A stretch of DNA of 64,000 bases from Plantago major (GCA_026545765.1 CM048842.1:67060371-67124370), one strand, 5' to 3'. Counted from the first letter of the stretch, positions 20,114 through 31,523 are shown. A program made the numbers and translations. The notes: a model not told the origin generated them from the letters alone.

Positions 20114-21394
20114 GAACTGATGTCCAGGACAATGTCTACATCAACAGACAGAACCGGGTGTCTCAGTCTGATGCGGCAGGAAGGGCCGTTCACCACCTTG
20201 GGAGGCGATCTACTCTCACTGATTATTACTAATCGGTATGTATATATTTGTTTTTTTTCAATCTCGCATACGTGTATGTATTGTGTCTCTGATTACTTGT
20301 GAGATGATAAATTGTTGACTATATATGTTGTTCAGATCTCACGGGGGGAGGTGACATCCAAGTATGACATCTTCAAGAAGGCCAGGGCGGGGTATGGACC
20401 GACTGCCGGGCCTCGTCTATTGCGGTATGTTTATGTTGCTTAAAGTTCATATTTGTACACTATTACAAGTTATTTTTGAAAAAAGTAACTGATCATGATA
20501 TCTGCTATTTACGATTTCAGGCTGAGGTTGATGCTCAGGTGGCGAGGCAGGAGGAAGAGACGGGTGATGTGTTGTCAACTGAACAAGTTGATAACATCTT
20601 CCTAGAGGTTAACAAACCGGACAACAAAGGACGAATATATAGACTCGGGAGCCTCGGTTTGAGCTTGGCTAGTCCAGGGTGCTCCTCATCATCATCCCAG
20701 CAGTCTAGACGTCCGGTTTACACACAGGACCAGGTCTCGAAATTGGTGCAGGCGCAGGTCCGGGAACAGGTTACAGCTCTAACTCAAGAGATGGAGCGGC
20801 ACGCCAGAGAACAAAGGGAGGAGAACGAGCGCCTTCGGTTACAGATGGAGCAGTTCATGTTCCGGTTCGGCCAGCCCCCACCCCCGTCTGGTAGCTAGTT
20901 ATGTATATGTACATTCGGATTTATTATATTTACACTTGTTCGGATAATTTCTCCTGCTCCGGATATTACTTTTTTTATTTATCATTTATTGAAACATTTT
21001 CCGTATTATTGATTTATTATCGAACATTATATTGATTAAATGGGTGAACTATGAAAAACAGGGATTAATATGAAATAAATAGTGACGGATTAATAGTGAC
21101 GGATTAACAGTGACGGATTAAATAGTGACGGATTAATAGTGACAGAATTAGTGACTGATTAACAGTGACGGAATTAGTGACGGAATTTCAGATTCCGTCA
21201 CTAATTCCAATAATATATTGGGCGACGGATAGATATTATCCGTCGCCCAATATAACGACGGATATTTTCTATCCGTCGTTACATATAACGACGGATAGAT
21301 TCTATCCGTCGTCCCATCTAATGACGGATAGATAAAAATAAAAAAAAATAAAAAGTCAAATATGATAATCCGTCGTCCAATCCGTCGCGAATTG
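20114..21394 (+). mobile_element. Internal-to-3' fragment of a second CACTA element
   Basis: This fragment is highly similar to 5565-6818 of the complete CACTA element, from 'gaactgatgtccaggac' through the coding exons to the CGACGGAT subterminal repeats. It lacks both TIRs: the left end abuts Copia integrase and the right end stops after 'ccgtcgcgaattg'. It therefore did not arrive by normal CACTA transposition. Confidence 0.9.
20521..20898 (+). pseudogene. Last exon of En/Spm-type protein, intact frame
   Basis: After a TTTCAG acceptor at 20,520 the frame runs open to TAG. It carries QEEETGDVLSTEQVDNIFLE, a Ser-rich linker, then QVREQVTALTQEMERHAREQ and EENERLRLQMEQF, a coiled coil. The copy at 5988-6207 has stops in the same exon. 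Upstream exons are cut by the Copia junction, so no full protein can be made. The coiled-coil end fits the C-terminus of the Ptta/En/Spm-type protein, presumed to oligomerise. Confidence 0.65.
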
Positions 21395-22437
21395 CCTCTT
21401 CCGTAATTGCTAGGTAGAGGTAGAGCGGTTCTCCTTCCACGGGTTTGGAGAGCAGCGGAGGGGAATGGAGGTACTTTTTCAAATTTTCAAAAGCCTCAGA
21501 ACATTCTGCGGTCCACTCAAAGCTCTCTCCTTTCCGGAGGATTTTGAAGAACGGAAGGTTCTTCTCTGCGGATCGCGAAATAAAGCGACTTAAGGACATA
21601 AGACGTCCAATAAGCTGTTGTACCTCATTGAGGTTCTTCGGATGAGGCAGATCCAGGATTGCCTTGATCTTATCAGGGTTTGCACTTATCCCTCTCTCTG
21701 TGACCATGTATCCCAAAAACTTTCCGCCCTTCACTCCGAAGGTGCACTTTTCCGGATTCAGCTTCATCCCGTACTTCCTAAGGATAGCAAAGCACTTGTT
21801 CAAGTGATCCACATGTTGTGCTTCAGTTTTGCTCTTAACGAGCATGTCATCCACATACACTTCCATGGTTTTGCCAATCTCTTCCTTGAACATCTGATTC
21901 ACCAGTCGTTGGTAGGTGGCTCCCGCATTTTTCAATCCGAAGGGCATCACCTTAAAGCAGTACACTCCCCTTTGCAGCGAAGAAAGCTGTTTTCTTGATG
22001 TCCTCCTTGGCCATCCGAATTTGGTAAAAGCCTTGGTATGCGTCCATGAAACTCAGTAACGCACATCCGGACGTGGAGTCAACCAATTGATCTATCCGTG
22101 GCAAAGGGTATGGATCCTTTGGGAAGAACTTGTTTAGCCTGGTGAAATCATTGCACATCCGCCATTTGCCTGGCGATTTCTCTACCAGAACTACGTTACA
22201 AACCCAATCAGAATAACGGACCTCTTCGATATGCCCTGCTTTCAAGAGTCGATCAACTTCGGCGGATATGATGGCATCCTTGATCGGACCAAAATCCTTT
22301 CTCTTTTGACGGATGTACTTAATCGAGGGATCCATGTTCAGACGGTGAACAACAATCTTCGGATCTATCCCCTTTAGGTCATCAATACTCCAAGCAAACA
22401 CATCACTGTTATCTCGGAGACAAGCAATGAGCTTCAT
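21395..22437 (-). pseudogene. Gypsy reverse transcriptase with start of RNase H
   Basis: On the minus strand the RT reads WRMCNDFTRLNKFFPKDPYP, then MPFGLKNAGATYQRLVNQMF and the catalytic YVDDMLVKS. The tether and RNase H start follow (LPFFKILRKGESFEW, EPLYLYLAITEEA). A frameshift separates 21,965 from 22,015. The element is cut at 21,395, where CACTA sequence begins, so most of RNase H, integrase and the 3' LTR are missing. Confidence 0.87.
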
Positions 22438-23702
22438 TTACACCTCCGCATTTATCTCTGTTCCGATACGTCTTCTTATCCGGGCTTCCAACAACAAGCT
22501 CAACTTCCTTGAGAGTTTCATGAGGCTCGATCCGTGCAGTTTTAGGAAACTTGTCCTTCTGGCTCCCGACTCTGATGTGCGGACTCTCCTTTTTTGGTGG
22601 AAGAACAACCGGCGCATCAGAAGTCAGTGTGACTGTCAACACGGGGGCAGATGCTCTCCTCGTGGACATAATGTAACACTCCCAAGCTTCTCGGATGTTC
22701 CCCACTTCCTCTCCAACTCCGCAAGGGGTCGGAAACTTCATCCTATTATGAAGAGTGGAGGAAATAGCTCGGAATTGATTGAGTCCCGGACGTCCAATGA
22801 TGGCATTGTAGTCGAAAGTTCGGTCCACCACTACAAAACGGACTTGCTGTGTCACTCTTGCGGGATGTGTCCCAAGTGAAACGTGAAGCATGACACTTCC
22901 TAGAGGACGGACAGTACCTCCTCCGAACCCTAATATGGAGGTGTTGACTCTCTCATATCGGATTCCTCCCAGATTCATCTGATCTATTGACGATTTGGAG
23001 ATGATGTTCGAGGAACTCCCTGTGTCTACCAGGATCTTGTTCACCCGATAAGTTGCGATGGTTAAAGAAACCACCAGCGGAACATCCGGATCATCTATAT
23101 CTTCGCCTCCTGCCGTAGGAGGAGGGATTTCACTATCATCAAAGTATATAGCATTTGTCCCTCGAATTGCTGGAGCAGCATACGATCTATCATTGTTCCG
23201 GAGATTCTGAGCTGTCCGTTCTCTCGCGTTCCTACTGTCGCCCCCAGTTGGTCCGCCCGTTATGGTGTTGATCACTCCGCTGTATGGAGGGTTCTCCATT
23301 TCAACGTCATCATCGTACCTATATGGGTGTCGGTTCGTGCGAGATGGATGGTTGGGTGGCGGAGGTGGCAAGGATAGAGGACGAGGTGGCGGCTCTGTAG
23401 CTCTATCATGCCTTTTTCGTTCCATCTTATCATGTCTAAAAGGCTCATCTGTATAGATGTGCTCTTCCAGTTTTCCCTCTCTTATCAAATGTTCAACCTC
23501 CGTTTTCAGTTGAATGCAATCGTCCGTCTCGTGACCACGACACTTGTGGAACTTGCAGTACCCCTTTGCATTCTTATTCTTCCGGTTGTTGTGAGAGGGC
23601 TTTGGCCATTGAACATCCAGCTTCTTCTCAATGATAGTCGCCAAGATGTCGGATCTTAGTCTATTGAGACGGGTATAATCCGCGTATATCCTTGGCGGAC
23701 TC
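22409..23702 (-). pseudogene. Gypsy gag C-terminus and aspartic protease
   Basis: YCKFHKCRGHETDDCIQLK is the gag zinc-binding motif of the Tat-type Gypsy lineage. The protease reads ILVDTGSSSNII (DTG active site). The frame then leads towards RT. The frame is open for over 400 codons, but the gag upstream is separated by the solo LTR at 23,708-25,395. Confidence 0.85.
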
Positions 23703-23707
23703 CTTTC

Positions 23708-25395
23708 TGTTGGTCCAGATAACGGCAAAGTAAAAGACTAGAGGGGGGGGGGGGGTGAATAGGCTTTTAAAACTTTTGTCGATAACAAATGTTTCTCAGA
23801 TATCTCAATGGATATCTGATACTTAGAATCAGAGTGCGAAAGACTTAATGTAGATAAGTGTAGAAACAGTTAATAAGTGTGTGTGTGTTGCTGAAGTATA
23901 AATACAGAAATGTAAATGACACGGCAAGTATAGTGGTATCTGGAGGTGGCGTAATCCTCCAACTAATCCACTTCGGTCTATCAGAGACCTAGAATTCACT
24001 AGAACAGATAATTGAGATAACCTTACAAAAATCCTATTCTAAGATTCTGAACAATTGGTTCAAAACCAAATGTTCCCCCGGAGTTTCTCAGCTTCTTCAG
24101 CCAAGTACTTCCTATACTCAGAAACCTTTGAGTTGTTCCCTAGCTTCCCAAGCTAAGTACTTCCTATACTCAAAAACTTTGGAGTTATTCCTTAGTTTCC
24201 CAAATTAAGTACTTCCTATACTCCGGTAACCTTGGAGTTATTCCCTAATTTTATAAACTAAGTACTTCCTGTACTCCACGCCGGTTTCGGTGTTGGTTTC
24301 GGTTTGAGTTGTCAGATGAGCGTCTTAATAACTTTCAGTTATTCAGATAGCTCTGTGAACTTAGTTACTTAATACACTTTACAGCGTATGGTATGTAGTT
24401 CGATTTTACTGACCCAAGTCTTATGATATCTGTTCAAGAGAATGAATCTTAGATAGTTGATCTTTTGATTCAACTCCTTCACAGATAGCTTTGCTTGTTT
24501 AGGATCAGGACACTTAGAACTTCAGTGTTTACTCAAGATCACAAGCTTTAGTTGCAACAGAAAGCTTTGATAATAAGTAAGTTGCTTTGAGAGAGTAGGA
24601 TGTTCAGAGTTCTATGTTTCAGCGTATGCAATGTGTCGTGTGTGTCTCTCAAGCTGTCTAAGTGTTGATATTTATAGATGGATTTGAGTGCCGTTTGAAT
24701 AGTATTCGTTAGGCTCAAATTCAAACTATCGATATCTGTGTGTATAGTACTGTAGCAGGTTTTGTCTTCTTCTCAGAAGTTGCCGTTGCTTTTATTCAGA
24801 CATCTCTGTCCGTGCATTAAATGCATTGTACTATACTTTTTGTCCTGTAGTGTCAACGGAACTATGCATTGTATCAGAGACTAGACTTGTTGTCTGATTC
24901 TTTCAGACGCCTTATCTTCATTCTTGAGATACCACTTGTATTGATTGAAACAACCTTGTTTCTTTTCGTAAACGTGTTTAACGCTTCAAGGTATCCGAGA
25001 ATGTATATATGTGGACACTTTCCTTGTCTTCGATATGTATCTCATTTCTCGAGATATCTCTTGTGACACGCTTTGTTTGAAATCGCTCGTTCTACAAGAT
25101 ATCCGCTAAGATATCTGAACAATGATTGATAATCTTGTGCAGTTTTCTTCAAGTCTTCAATTCTTGTTGAGCTTTCTGCTTGGATGTCTTCTTCTTGGTC
25201 TTCTCTTCATAAAATAAAAATTACATTTTGAGACCTAACATCCTATACAAGATTAGCTAGACTATCATACTTAGTGGGTTTCCTCTTTTACAATGTTCAA
25301 GTGAACCAAGAGTACTAATCACCTTTCTGAGACTAAGATAAGTCATCATGTTGCTGAACAAAATCTAAACAGATATTCTAACAAAATATCTAACA
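23708..25395 (-). mobile_element. Solo Copia LTR with 5-bp TSD
   Basis: It is a 1688-bp inverted homolog of the LTR at 15,059-16,683. On the plus strand it begins TGTTGGTCC and ends TATCTAACA. The 5-bp duplication CTTTC flanks it (23,703-23,707 and 25,396-25,400), inside Gypsy gag. No internal domain is present, so it is a solo LTR from LTR-LTR recombination. It contains four units of the 57-bp LTR repeat (about 24,103-24,281) and a G-tract at 23,742. Confidence 0.93.
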
Positions 25396-25400
25396 CTTTC

Positions 25401-26911
25401 TCTGTGGAAGCCCTTATCTCTGTGATCCTTCCTCGGGTCAAACTTATTAGGGCGGTGCTCTTGTTTTACTGGCTCCTTTCCCTTCTTGGATCCTGCTCTC
25501 ACCGGAACATTCTATCGGTACTCCTCTCCATACATCACTTCTTCACAGATGTCATCCAAATGCTTTTCACTCCTCACTTCCTGACTAGAAAGTTTTCTGC
25601 GGAGCTCTGAGTTGAAAGTATTAGCATACAGGTGACGGACCCGTTCCTTAATACTGTGTGGCTCAACTCGAAGAACTTCCACGTGAAAGCGATCTAGGAA
25701 GGTCCTTAGATCCTCTTGCTCCCTCTATATAACTTCTGCCAGATGCTCGATGGTACGCTTTCTTCTTTTCGACTTTCCAAATCATCCCAGAAACTTGGAG
25801 GAGAGGTCCGCATACGACCTTATCGACTTGTTTGGTAAAGCAGTGTACCAATCCATGGCCGTTCCAAAGAGAGTAGATGAGAACGTGAGAGCTTTCATAT
25901 TGTCACTCATCCCTTTGGAATCCATCTTACTGTTGTACCTCGTCAAGTGGCCAACGGGACAGGTATCCCCGTAATAGTATTCCAAGTTTGGAATTACCTG
26001 ATCCGAGTTCCTGTTCCTTTCCTTTTCTCTCATGATTTCATCGCACAAAGGGTTTGGTGCACTAGTAACTATCTGCTCATGATCCTTTACCAGGCGTCCG
26101 AGATTTAGAATCTGGGCCTCCAAAGCTTTTTGTTGAGCATAGATTTCTTCCGCAGTCATTATCTCCCCTGTCCTTGGATGAACTGCTACATCCGCGGGGA
26201 GTTCATCTAGGTGGACCACTGGAATGGTTTCCGCTACGTGATCCCTGGCTCTCGGAGGTGCTTGTTGCGGAGCTCTAGGCTGCCTGTTATCATCCTCCTG
26301 ATGGTCTCTCCTTCCATTCAGACTTCCTTCACCCTGAATTTGGGAAGCGGATGCTCTCCGATCTAGAAGGTTCCGCAGATCCTCTTGGGGTAGCTGATTC
26401 CCCAACCTCTGCTGGATCGGACGTTGCTTGTTTCTTGATAGGGCAGGCTCTGCTTGAGCCGGAGTAGCCACTGGCGGAGTGGCTTGCGGAGGATGGGCAT
26501 TGTTAGACCCTAGACAACCTTAGATTATCGTGAGAAATCTATCGAACTGAGTCTCACTTAATCTAAGGTCACTAGTCCGGACTACACGTCCATCAGGCAT
26601 AGTGAACTGTTGACCCGTAGTGGGACCTTGAGCTTCTACCGGAGAAACTCGTATGAACCCCTCTCCATGGTCCACAGGTACAACGTTCTCAGGAACATTT
26701 CGGACTCCCCTGGGCGGAACGGCGGAACGTCTCTTCCTTCATCTGAGGATGGGCTGGCTGTGCGACCGTCGCTCGGATATTCCCTTCCAACGTTCCTTTC
26801 AGCCACAGTGACCCTTCGTCCCCGGGTGGATGGACGTCCGCGTGGACGTGGTGGTTGAGTCCCTACGCTGCAAAGACTAGTCCGTCGTCTGCCTCTTGTT
26901 CTTGCCATCAC
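25401..26911 (-). pseudogene. Gypsy gag, N-terminal and capsid region
   Basis: The minus strand carries MARTRGRRRTSL near 26,910 as a probable gag start. From 26,471 a longer frame follows with a Q/P/R-rich stretch and the capsid motif VGHLTRYNSKMDSKGMSDNM, TLFGTAMDWYTALPNKSIRS. Frame breaks lie near 26,520-26,636 and at about 25,780. The target site of the solo LTR is its left end. Confidence 0.8.
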
Positions 26912-26941
26912 TTAACTCGATTCTTGAAACTTTTTGTAAAG

Positions 26942-26960
26942 TTTCCCACAGACGGCGCCA
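26942..26960 (-). other. Gypsy primer-binding region
   Basis: On the minus strand, TTTTGGCGCCGTCTGTGGG follows the LTR end. TGGCGCC starts are usual for primer-binding sites of plant non-chromovirus Gypsy elements. I do not assign the tRNA. Confidence 0.7.
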
Positions 26961-26963
26961 AAA

Positions 26964-27859
26964 TGTTGAGGGGTGAAACCTCAAACACTAACTAACTAAA
27001 CTATTACAAGCAACCTAGTCTAGGACCCGCCTCCTACTTGAAGTCCGAAGCAGTACCTGTCCGTGCTGGAGTACCTGAAAGGACTAGGGGGGGGGGGGGT
27101 TAGTTGCGTATGTCAATCCGGTAAGAGTCTTTACTCAAGAGAGAGTTGGTCGCTCTCAATGTAATAGTTATGAGGAAGGTTAAAATACTAAGAAATACTT
27201 AGGAATTGTGACTTGGGAATCACTTACCTTAAGGTCTTGGACCTTGTGCTATATTTATAGATACCATATCTTATGAAGTGACTCACAAGATGGTGCCAAG
27301 TGTTTGCTTCAGATTTGGACACCAATGCTACCTTTAGCCCATGGCCCAATAGTGAATAGTAATCCAGTACTAATTACTGGGCCTGGGAGGGTAGTTTGGA
27401 CCTTTCCCTCTGAGAGTACTGTTCCGCACGTTGGGTCCGTGTAACTCCTTCGGACAGATCCTTCTACTTGGTGGATCTGCCCTGAGGTAACTCAAAGCGT
27501 CCGAGCCTAGGGTTCCACGGAAGTATCTCAATGGTTCTGTTATGTACGCTTGGTCTTATTGCGATGGTGGCGTCCGAGATTCCCTCGTCTGGTCCATTTG
27601 GCATCCTAGGACTGACAGTTTGTGGTACTTGGAAGGACCATGTGACCTTTTGTCAGGTTCGGAAGTCATTCACCTAGCTTGGTCGGACCCAGCTGAGAAG
27701 GTATGTTGACTTGTAAATACTAGTTGACCTGGGATGGTTTCCCTTAGGTCGGACCATTTGAAGGTCGGACTAGCACTGGATTGGCTATCTCAGCCTTGAT
27801 GCGCTCTAGGACACGCTCTATGGCGCCCTTAACGGATTGGACACATGTCCGTATCAACA
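26964..27859 (-). mobile_element. 5' LTR of Gypsy element
   Basis: On the plus strand this 896-bp segment begins TGTTGAGG and ends TATCAACA, giving TG...CA ends in both readings. It is placed directly upstream of the primer-binding site of the minus-strand element. A G-tract (about 27,087-27,099) lies inside. The 3' LTR is absent, so no TSD can be tested. It ends at the LTR-like repeat copy 2. Confidence 0.8.
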
Positions 27860-28672
27860 TAAGGTATTTGCAATGAATTTTGACAAAATAAATAGATGAT
27901 AAGGTGTGGAAGAAGATGTTTGAACTTGGTACCTCTTGGAACACCTTGGAAGGTTGTTGAATCAAGGAAAAGAAAAATTGCCAAGAGTCGTGGCTGTTGA
28001 GGTTTAAACACACGGCCTGCCTGTTCATAGCAGAAGAGTCTCACCAGTTGAGCTAGGCAACTCTTCATATAAGTTTCTAGAGCTGACTCGTATGTGTCTG
28101 TTCGGATACAGACACTTGTGGTTGTTGTGCATCTTTTCCTTACAGCCATTGGATATCTATATATAGAACTCCCCTACTTCGTTTTTAAAAACACATAATC
28201 CGAAAATATCATCCAAATTAAATCCATGTCCATATTCTCTTTTAGGAGAATGGTGGAGGATCCCCAAGACAAATTATCATTTACGGATTTCAAGTCCTAA
28301 GTAACTTGCTAAGTTTGGAGGACGTTGAATATGAATTTTCATGGGATTTTCTAATTGTAACGAAGGATAAAGAAGTATAAAATAGAGATGCTATTTTAAT
28401 ACTTGGCGGGTGTTGGATTTTCTTCAGTTATTCCATTATTGTAGTAATTCGCCGGAGTTAGAGTTCAAGTACTAGAATTCTAATTCATCACTGCTGTTCT
28501 ATCTTGGAAGACTATTTGTTACGTAAACCATGAGCACCAGAGCGGGACAAATAAAGTCTTAAGGACCGATGACTAACCCTTTGCTCAGCAGTATAAATAT
28601 TGTTTTGTTCTTGTGTTTTGTTCCAGATATTCATCTTCGATGCGCTACCCACCCGCTGCTATATGAAATTTA
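27860..28672 (+). mobile_element. LTR-like repeat, copy 2
   Basis: It matches 11,568-12,362 almost throughout, including the TATA motif, 'gagcaccagagcgggacaaataaagt' in part, and the tRNA-like module. The first 107 bp of copy 1 are missing. The Gypsy LTR lies directly at its left edge, so the Gypsy insertion or a linked deletion removed them. The similarity ends after 'gctgctatatgaaattt'. Confidence 0.75.
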
Positions 28673-29986
28673 CCCAACATGAACGAGCAAGGCCAAAGCA
28701 GACAAGAAATAACTCTTGCATGGTTATACCTCCGGAGTTTTCATGGTATCTTCTTCTCCGATTCTTTAATTTCAGAATTCCAATTCTATGCTCTACAAGT
28801 ACAAAAGCAGGTGTTTACAATTGATGAGCAATTTTCTGTGTCAACCAAACATAAAAATGAATTGACGGGTAAGGAAATGTGAAGGAACATAGCAGTTTAG
28901 GCTGTGCTTTTATCCCACATTACTTCAGAATGAGAAGCACACAGGATAAGTGGTCATAAAACCGAACCATTGATTTTTAAGTAGACCATGCAGCTGCGCG
29001 ATAAGCACATAGCGAACTATTCTTTCGCCTTTTACTAAAGAATACCGTGTGCTTGTCGCTGTAAAGCGGCATACGCTAATTTTTGGAGGGTTGTTTGCTT
29101 TTTGTAAACACCTCACTAGTTCAGTTCAAATATTGCCTTTTATTTTTGTAAACTCAATCTATTGAGTTTGCAATCGATAAAAATGTTCTGCTGTGGATTT
29201 TTTGCTGAGTATTTTGCAAGTTGGTCATCATTTTGTCTAACCTCAATGTGAATCTTACTGATATTACAGTTTTAGACGTGGTTACAGGACCTCCAGGTAC
29301 TGAGGATATAGTACGAGAGACCGCCTTAAGTCCGCTTCCTTGAAAAGATTTCAAATCAGTAGAGAATTTCTCATCAAACCAATCAAAATATGCTTGAATT
29401 GAAACATGGCAGACTATAAACTTAAGATGTTAACAAGATAACTTTGTAGAAAATTGATGTACAATATTCATCAGTAAACAGAAATAATTTGATTTACTGC
29501 AACAGGATGAAATACGATCACATCAAGCCCGTTTCTCTATCTTTGTTGAGTTTCTGATCAAAGATTATTGTTGTACTGATTTGAAGTTTAAGAGTGGTTG
29601 ATATAAAAAGAATATAAACACACACCAGCACCGCAGCTCCGAGCCATGGATTGAAGGGTGTCCCAGATCGAAGGCCTGATGGGGAGATTTAGCAGTGGTC
29701 ATCAAACGTCAAGCTCTCGAAGGACGAGCCTCGATGCGCGGGTGTTCTGTGTACAAGCAGCCTTCAAAGGAGCACGAGTCACGCATTTAATGCTGATTAG
29801 CCCATTCCTGTCTCATTATAAATAGAGGATGTAATTAATGACCAATGATGAATAAAGATCAAGACATATCTATCATAAACATTTCAGTATACAATTAAGA
29901 GAATATACCAATTAGACTATCATATTTTTGGTAGCATCAGTGGTGATTATTACATAATACTTGCTCTGCTGAGTAGCTCCTCTACT
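28673..29986. other. Intergenic; only short unsupported frames
   Basis: No gene recognised. TATAAATAG at about 29,818 with an AATAAA 35 bp further on could be an old LTR or a promoter. No repeat partner was found in the window. Confidence 0.4.
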
Positions 29987-30036
29987 GTACCACATTTCAC
30001 TATAGTAAAACAACATTCGACTAACACTACATAAAG
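29987..30036 (+). promoter_or_regulatory. USE-like and TATA-like elements of the U2 variant
   Basis: GTACCACATTT (29,987-29,997) matches RTCCCACATCG at 8 of 11 positions. A weak TATA-like ACATAAAG starts near 30,029-30,030, about 32 bp after it and 32 bp before the RNA start. The Pol II spacing is kept although the RNA is diverged. Confidence 0.55.
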
Positions 30037-30061
30037 TGCTCTCCGCTTATTGGAGTGGTTC

Positions 30062-30254
30062 ATGCCTTTCTCGGCCTTTTGGCTAAGATAAGGGTAGTAT
30101 CTACTCTTATCAGTTTAATATCTATTTTTTTTTAACTAAAACGATATTAATCTATTTTTTGTTAGCCGAGAGGTCTTAATGTGTAGCTTGCTACATGGGT
30201 CCTTTATGTGTCGCTCATGTGTTGCACTATAACATCAGCCTGGCACACCCTGCC
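30062..30254 (+). ncRNA. U2: Divergent U2 snRNA variant, copy B
   Basis: It starts ATGCCTTTCTCGGCCTTTTG and keeps GTAGTA (30,094-30,099) and CTTATCAGTTTAATATCT. The stem IIa hairpin found in the other copies (TGATATGTAGCCC...GGGCTACA) is replaced by a run of nine or ten T. The Sm-like site (ATTTTTTG) and the 3' domain are recognisable but altered (CACTATAACATCAGCCTGGC). Loss of stem IIa would be expected to impair U2 snRNP function, so it is a pseudogene or an expressed variant. The promoter and 3' box are preserved. Confidence 0.85.
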
Positions 30255-30268
30255 CAATTAGAGTCCAA
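30255..30268 (+). terminator. snRNA 3' box of U2 variant
   Basis: CA-ATTAG-AGTCCAA matches CA(N)3-10AGTNNAA without mismatch, just after the end of the variant. Confidence 0.7.
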
Positions 30269-30862
30269 AATTTATGTTGAGAAGAACTCTGTTATGCCTA
30301 ATTTGACTCTATTGTTGTATACTTGCTCAGTAGTACATGGATGTTAGCTGATTATTGATATGAAATCTACATTTTATACCCTTAGTTTTCCATTTATCCA
30401 ACTCTTTAGAAGTGAGTTAAGAAATAGGCAGCAATTTCTGTTGAGTTAGGACTAGCAATTTATGTTGAGTTGAAAAACAAGACACCAATGTATAAAGAAC
30501 TGACAAAGATTTAGGACTAGTGAAGTTGTGATAGCAGATAATCATTGCTATTGTATATATGTGGAAATGTTTGTGAGTATTCTTTGTTTCATCTAAGCAA
30601 GAAATAGAAGTTTCATATAGGAACATCAAGGTTAGATTGACCTCTGTATATATGATGATTGAAGCACGCCCCGTGTTATCAAATCTCCCATGTTCTTTAT
30701 GTTGAATGTCCGATGAAATGCTTTGAAAAAATATTATATGTTGTATGAAGCGAATGGGGTTATATTGATTATAGATGTCAAGGGTCTCTGAGTATGACAA
30801 TTCTCATCAGAAGCTTGGAGATTCAGATGCTTAGGTACTTGAAAGCACTATGAGGCCAAGTT

Positions 30863-30911
30863 CTCCCACATTAATTCGTTGTCTTAGTTGATGAATTGAG
30901 GTACTATGTAA
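30863..30911 (+). promoter_or_regulatory. U1 snRNA promoter: USE and TATA-like box
   Basis: CTCCCACATTA (30,863-30,873) shares the TCCCACAT core of the plant USE. TATGTAA (30,905-30,911) lies 31 bp downstream of it and 30 bp upstream of the U1 start, close to Pol II snRNA gene spacing. Confidence 0.75.
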
Positions 30912-30934
30912 TCATTTCAAAGCAGCTTAGCTCC

Positions 30935-31099
30935 ATACTTACCTGGACGGGTTCAATGGGTGATCATGAAGTCCCATGGACTAGGTTGGTGACTTCCATT
31001 GCACATCGGAGGGGTGCCTGCCTAAGGTCGGCCCAAGTGGTCGAGCCTACGTTATAATTTGTTGCTTTGGGGGCCTGCGTTCGCGCGGCCCCTGCCCGA
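30935..31099 (+). ncRNA. U1: U1 spliceosomal snRNA
   Basis: It begins ATACTTACCTGG, the 5' splice-site recognition end of U1, with ACTTACCTG intact. TGATCATGAAG is the U1-70K binding loop of stem-loop I. CATTGCAC falls in stem-loop II. An Sm site AATTTGTTG lies at 31,056-31,064. The 3' hairpin GGCCTGCGTTCGCGCGGCC closes the RNA. The length of about 165 nt fits plant U1. The 3' box (CAAGTTTCTAA) is a poor match. Its neighbours are two U2 loci, making this an snRNA cluster. Confidence 0.92.
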
Positions 31100-31166
31100 C
31101 TCAAGTTTCTAAATTTCAAAGCCACGCCCCCAAGGATTTACTTTTGATTGGTCTTAGTGCGTGCTT

Positions 31167-31332
31167 AGTTTTGATAAATTAATCTGGCAGAACCTTGACC
31201 TGTAACATTTTCTACGAGTTTTGATAAATCAGTCTGGAATTGAACAGCAGAACCTTTGACCTGTAACATTTTCTATGAGTTTTGATAAATCAGTCTGGAA
31301 TTGAACTGCAGAACCTTGACCTGGAACATTTA
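31167..31332. repeat. Three tandem units downstream of U1
   Basis: Units of about 50, 61 and 55 bp start at 31,167, 31,217 and 31,278, each with 'agttttgataaat', 'agaacctt' and 'gacctg'. Units 2 and 3 are nearly identical. Confidence 0.85.
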
Positions 31333-31390
31333 TAGGGAAGAGAGTTACCAAGAATGGAGCTTCTCAGAACTCAATGAGACTTCAGAGTTA

Positions 31391-31523
31391 GGCTCTGTTC
31401 TTTTTCATTTGAAAACTCATTAATTTCAGTTATGTTCATTCAGTTCCGTTTAGTTGTTTTTTATACTACAATTCAGTTAAGTTCCATTCAGTTCTTATCA
31501 GTTCAGACGAAGAGAACTGAGCC
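31391..31523. mobile_element. Tourist-like (PIF/Harbinger) MITE
   Basis: The ends GGCTCTGTTCTTTTTC and GAAGAGAACTGAGCC are inverted repeats. TTA flanks both sides, the usual 3-bp target of PIF/Harbinger elements. It is 133 bp with no coding capacity. A related left end (GGCTCTGTTCTTTTCAC) occurs at 34,640. Confidence 0.75.
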
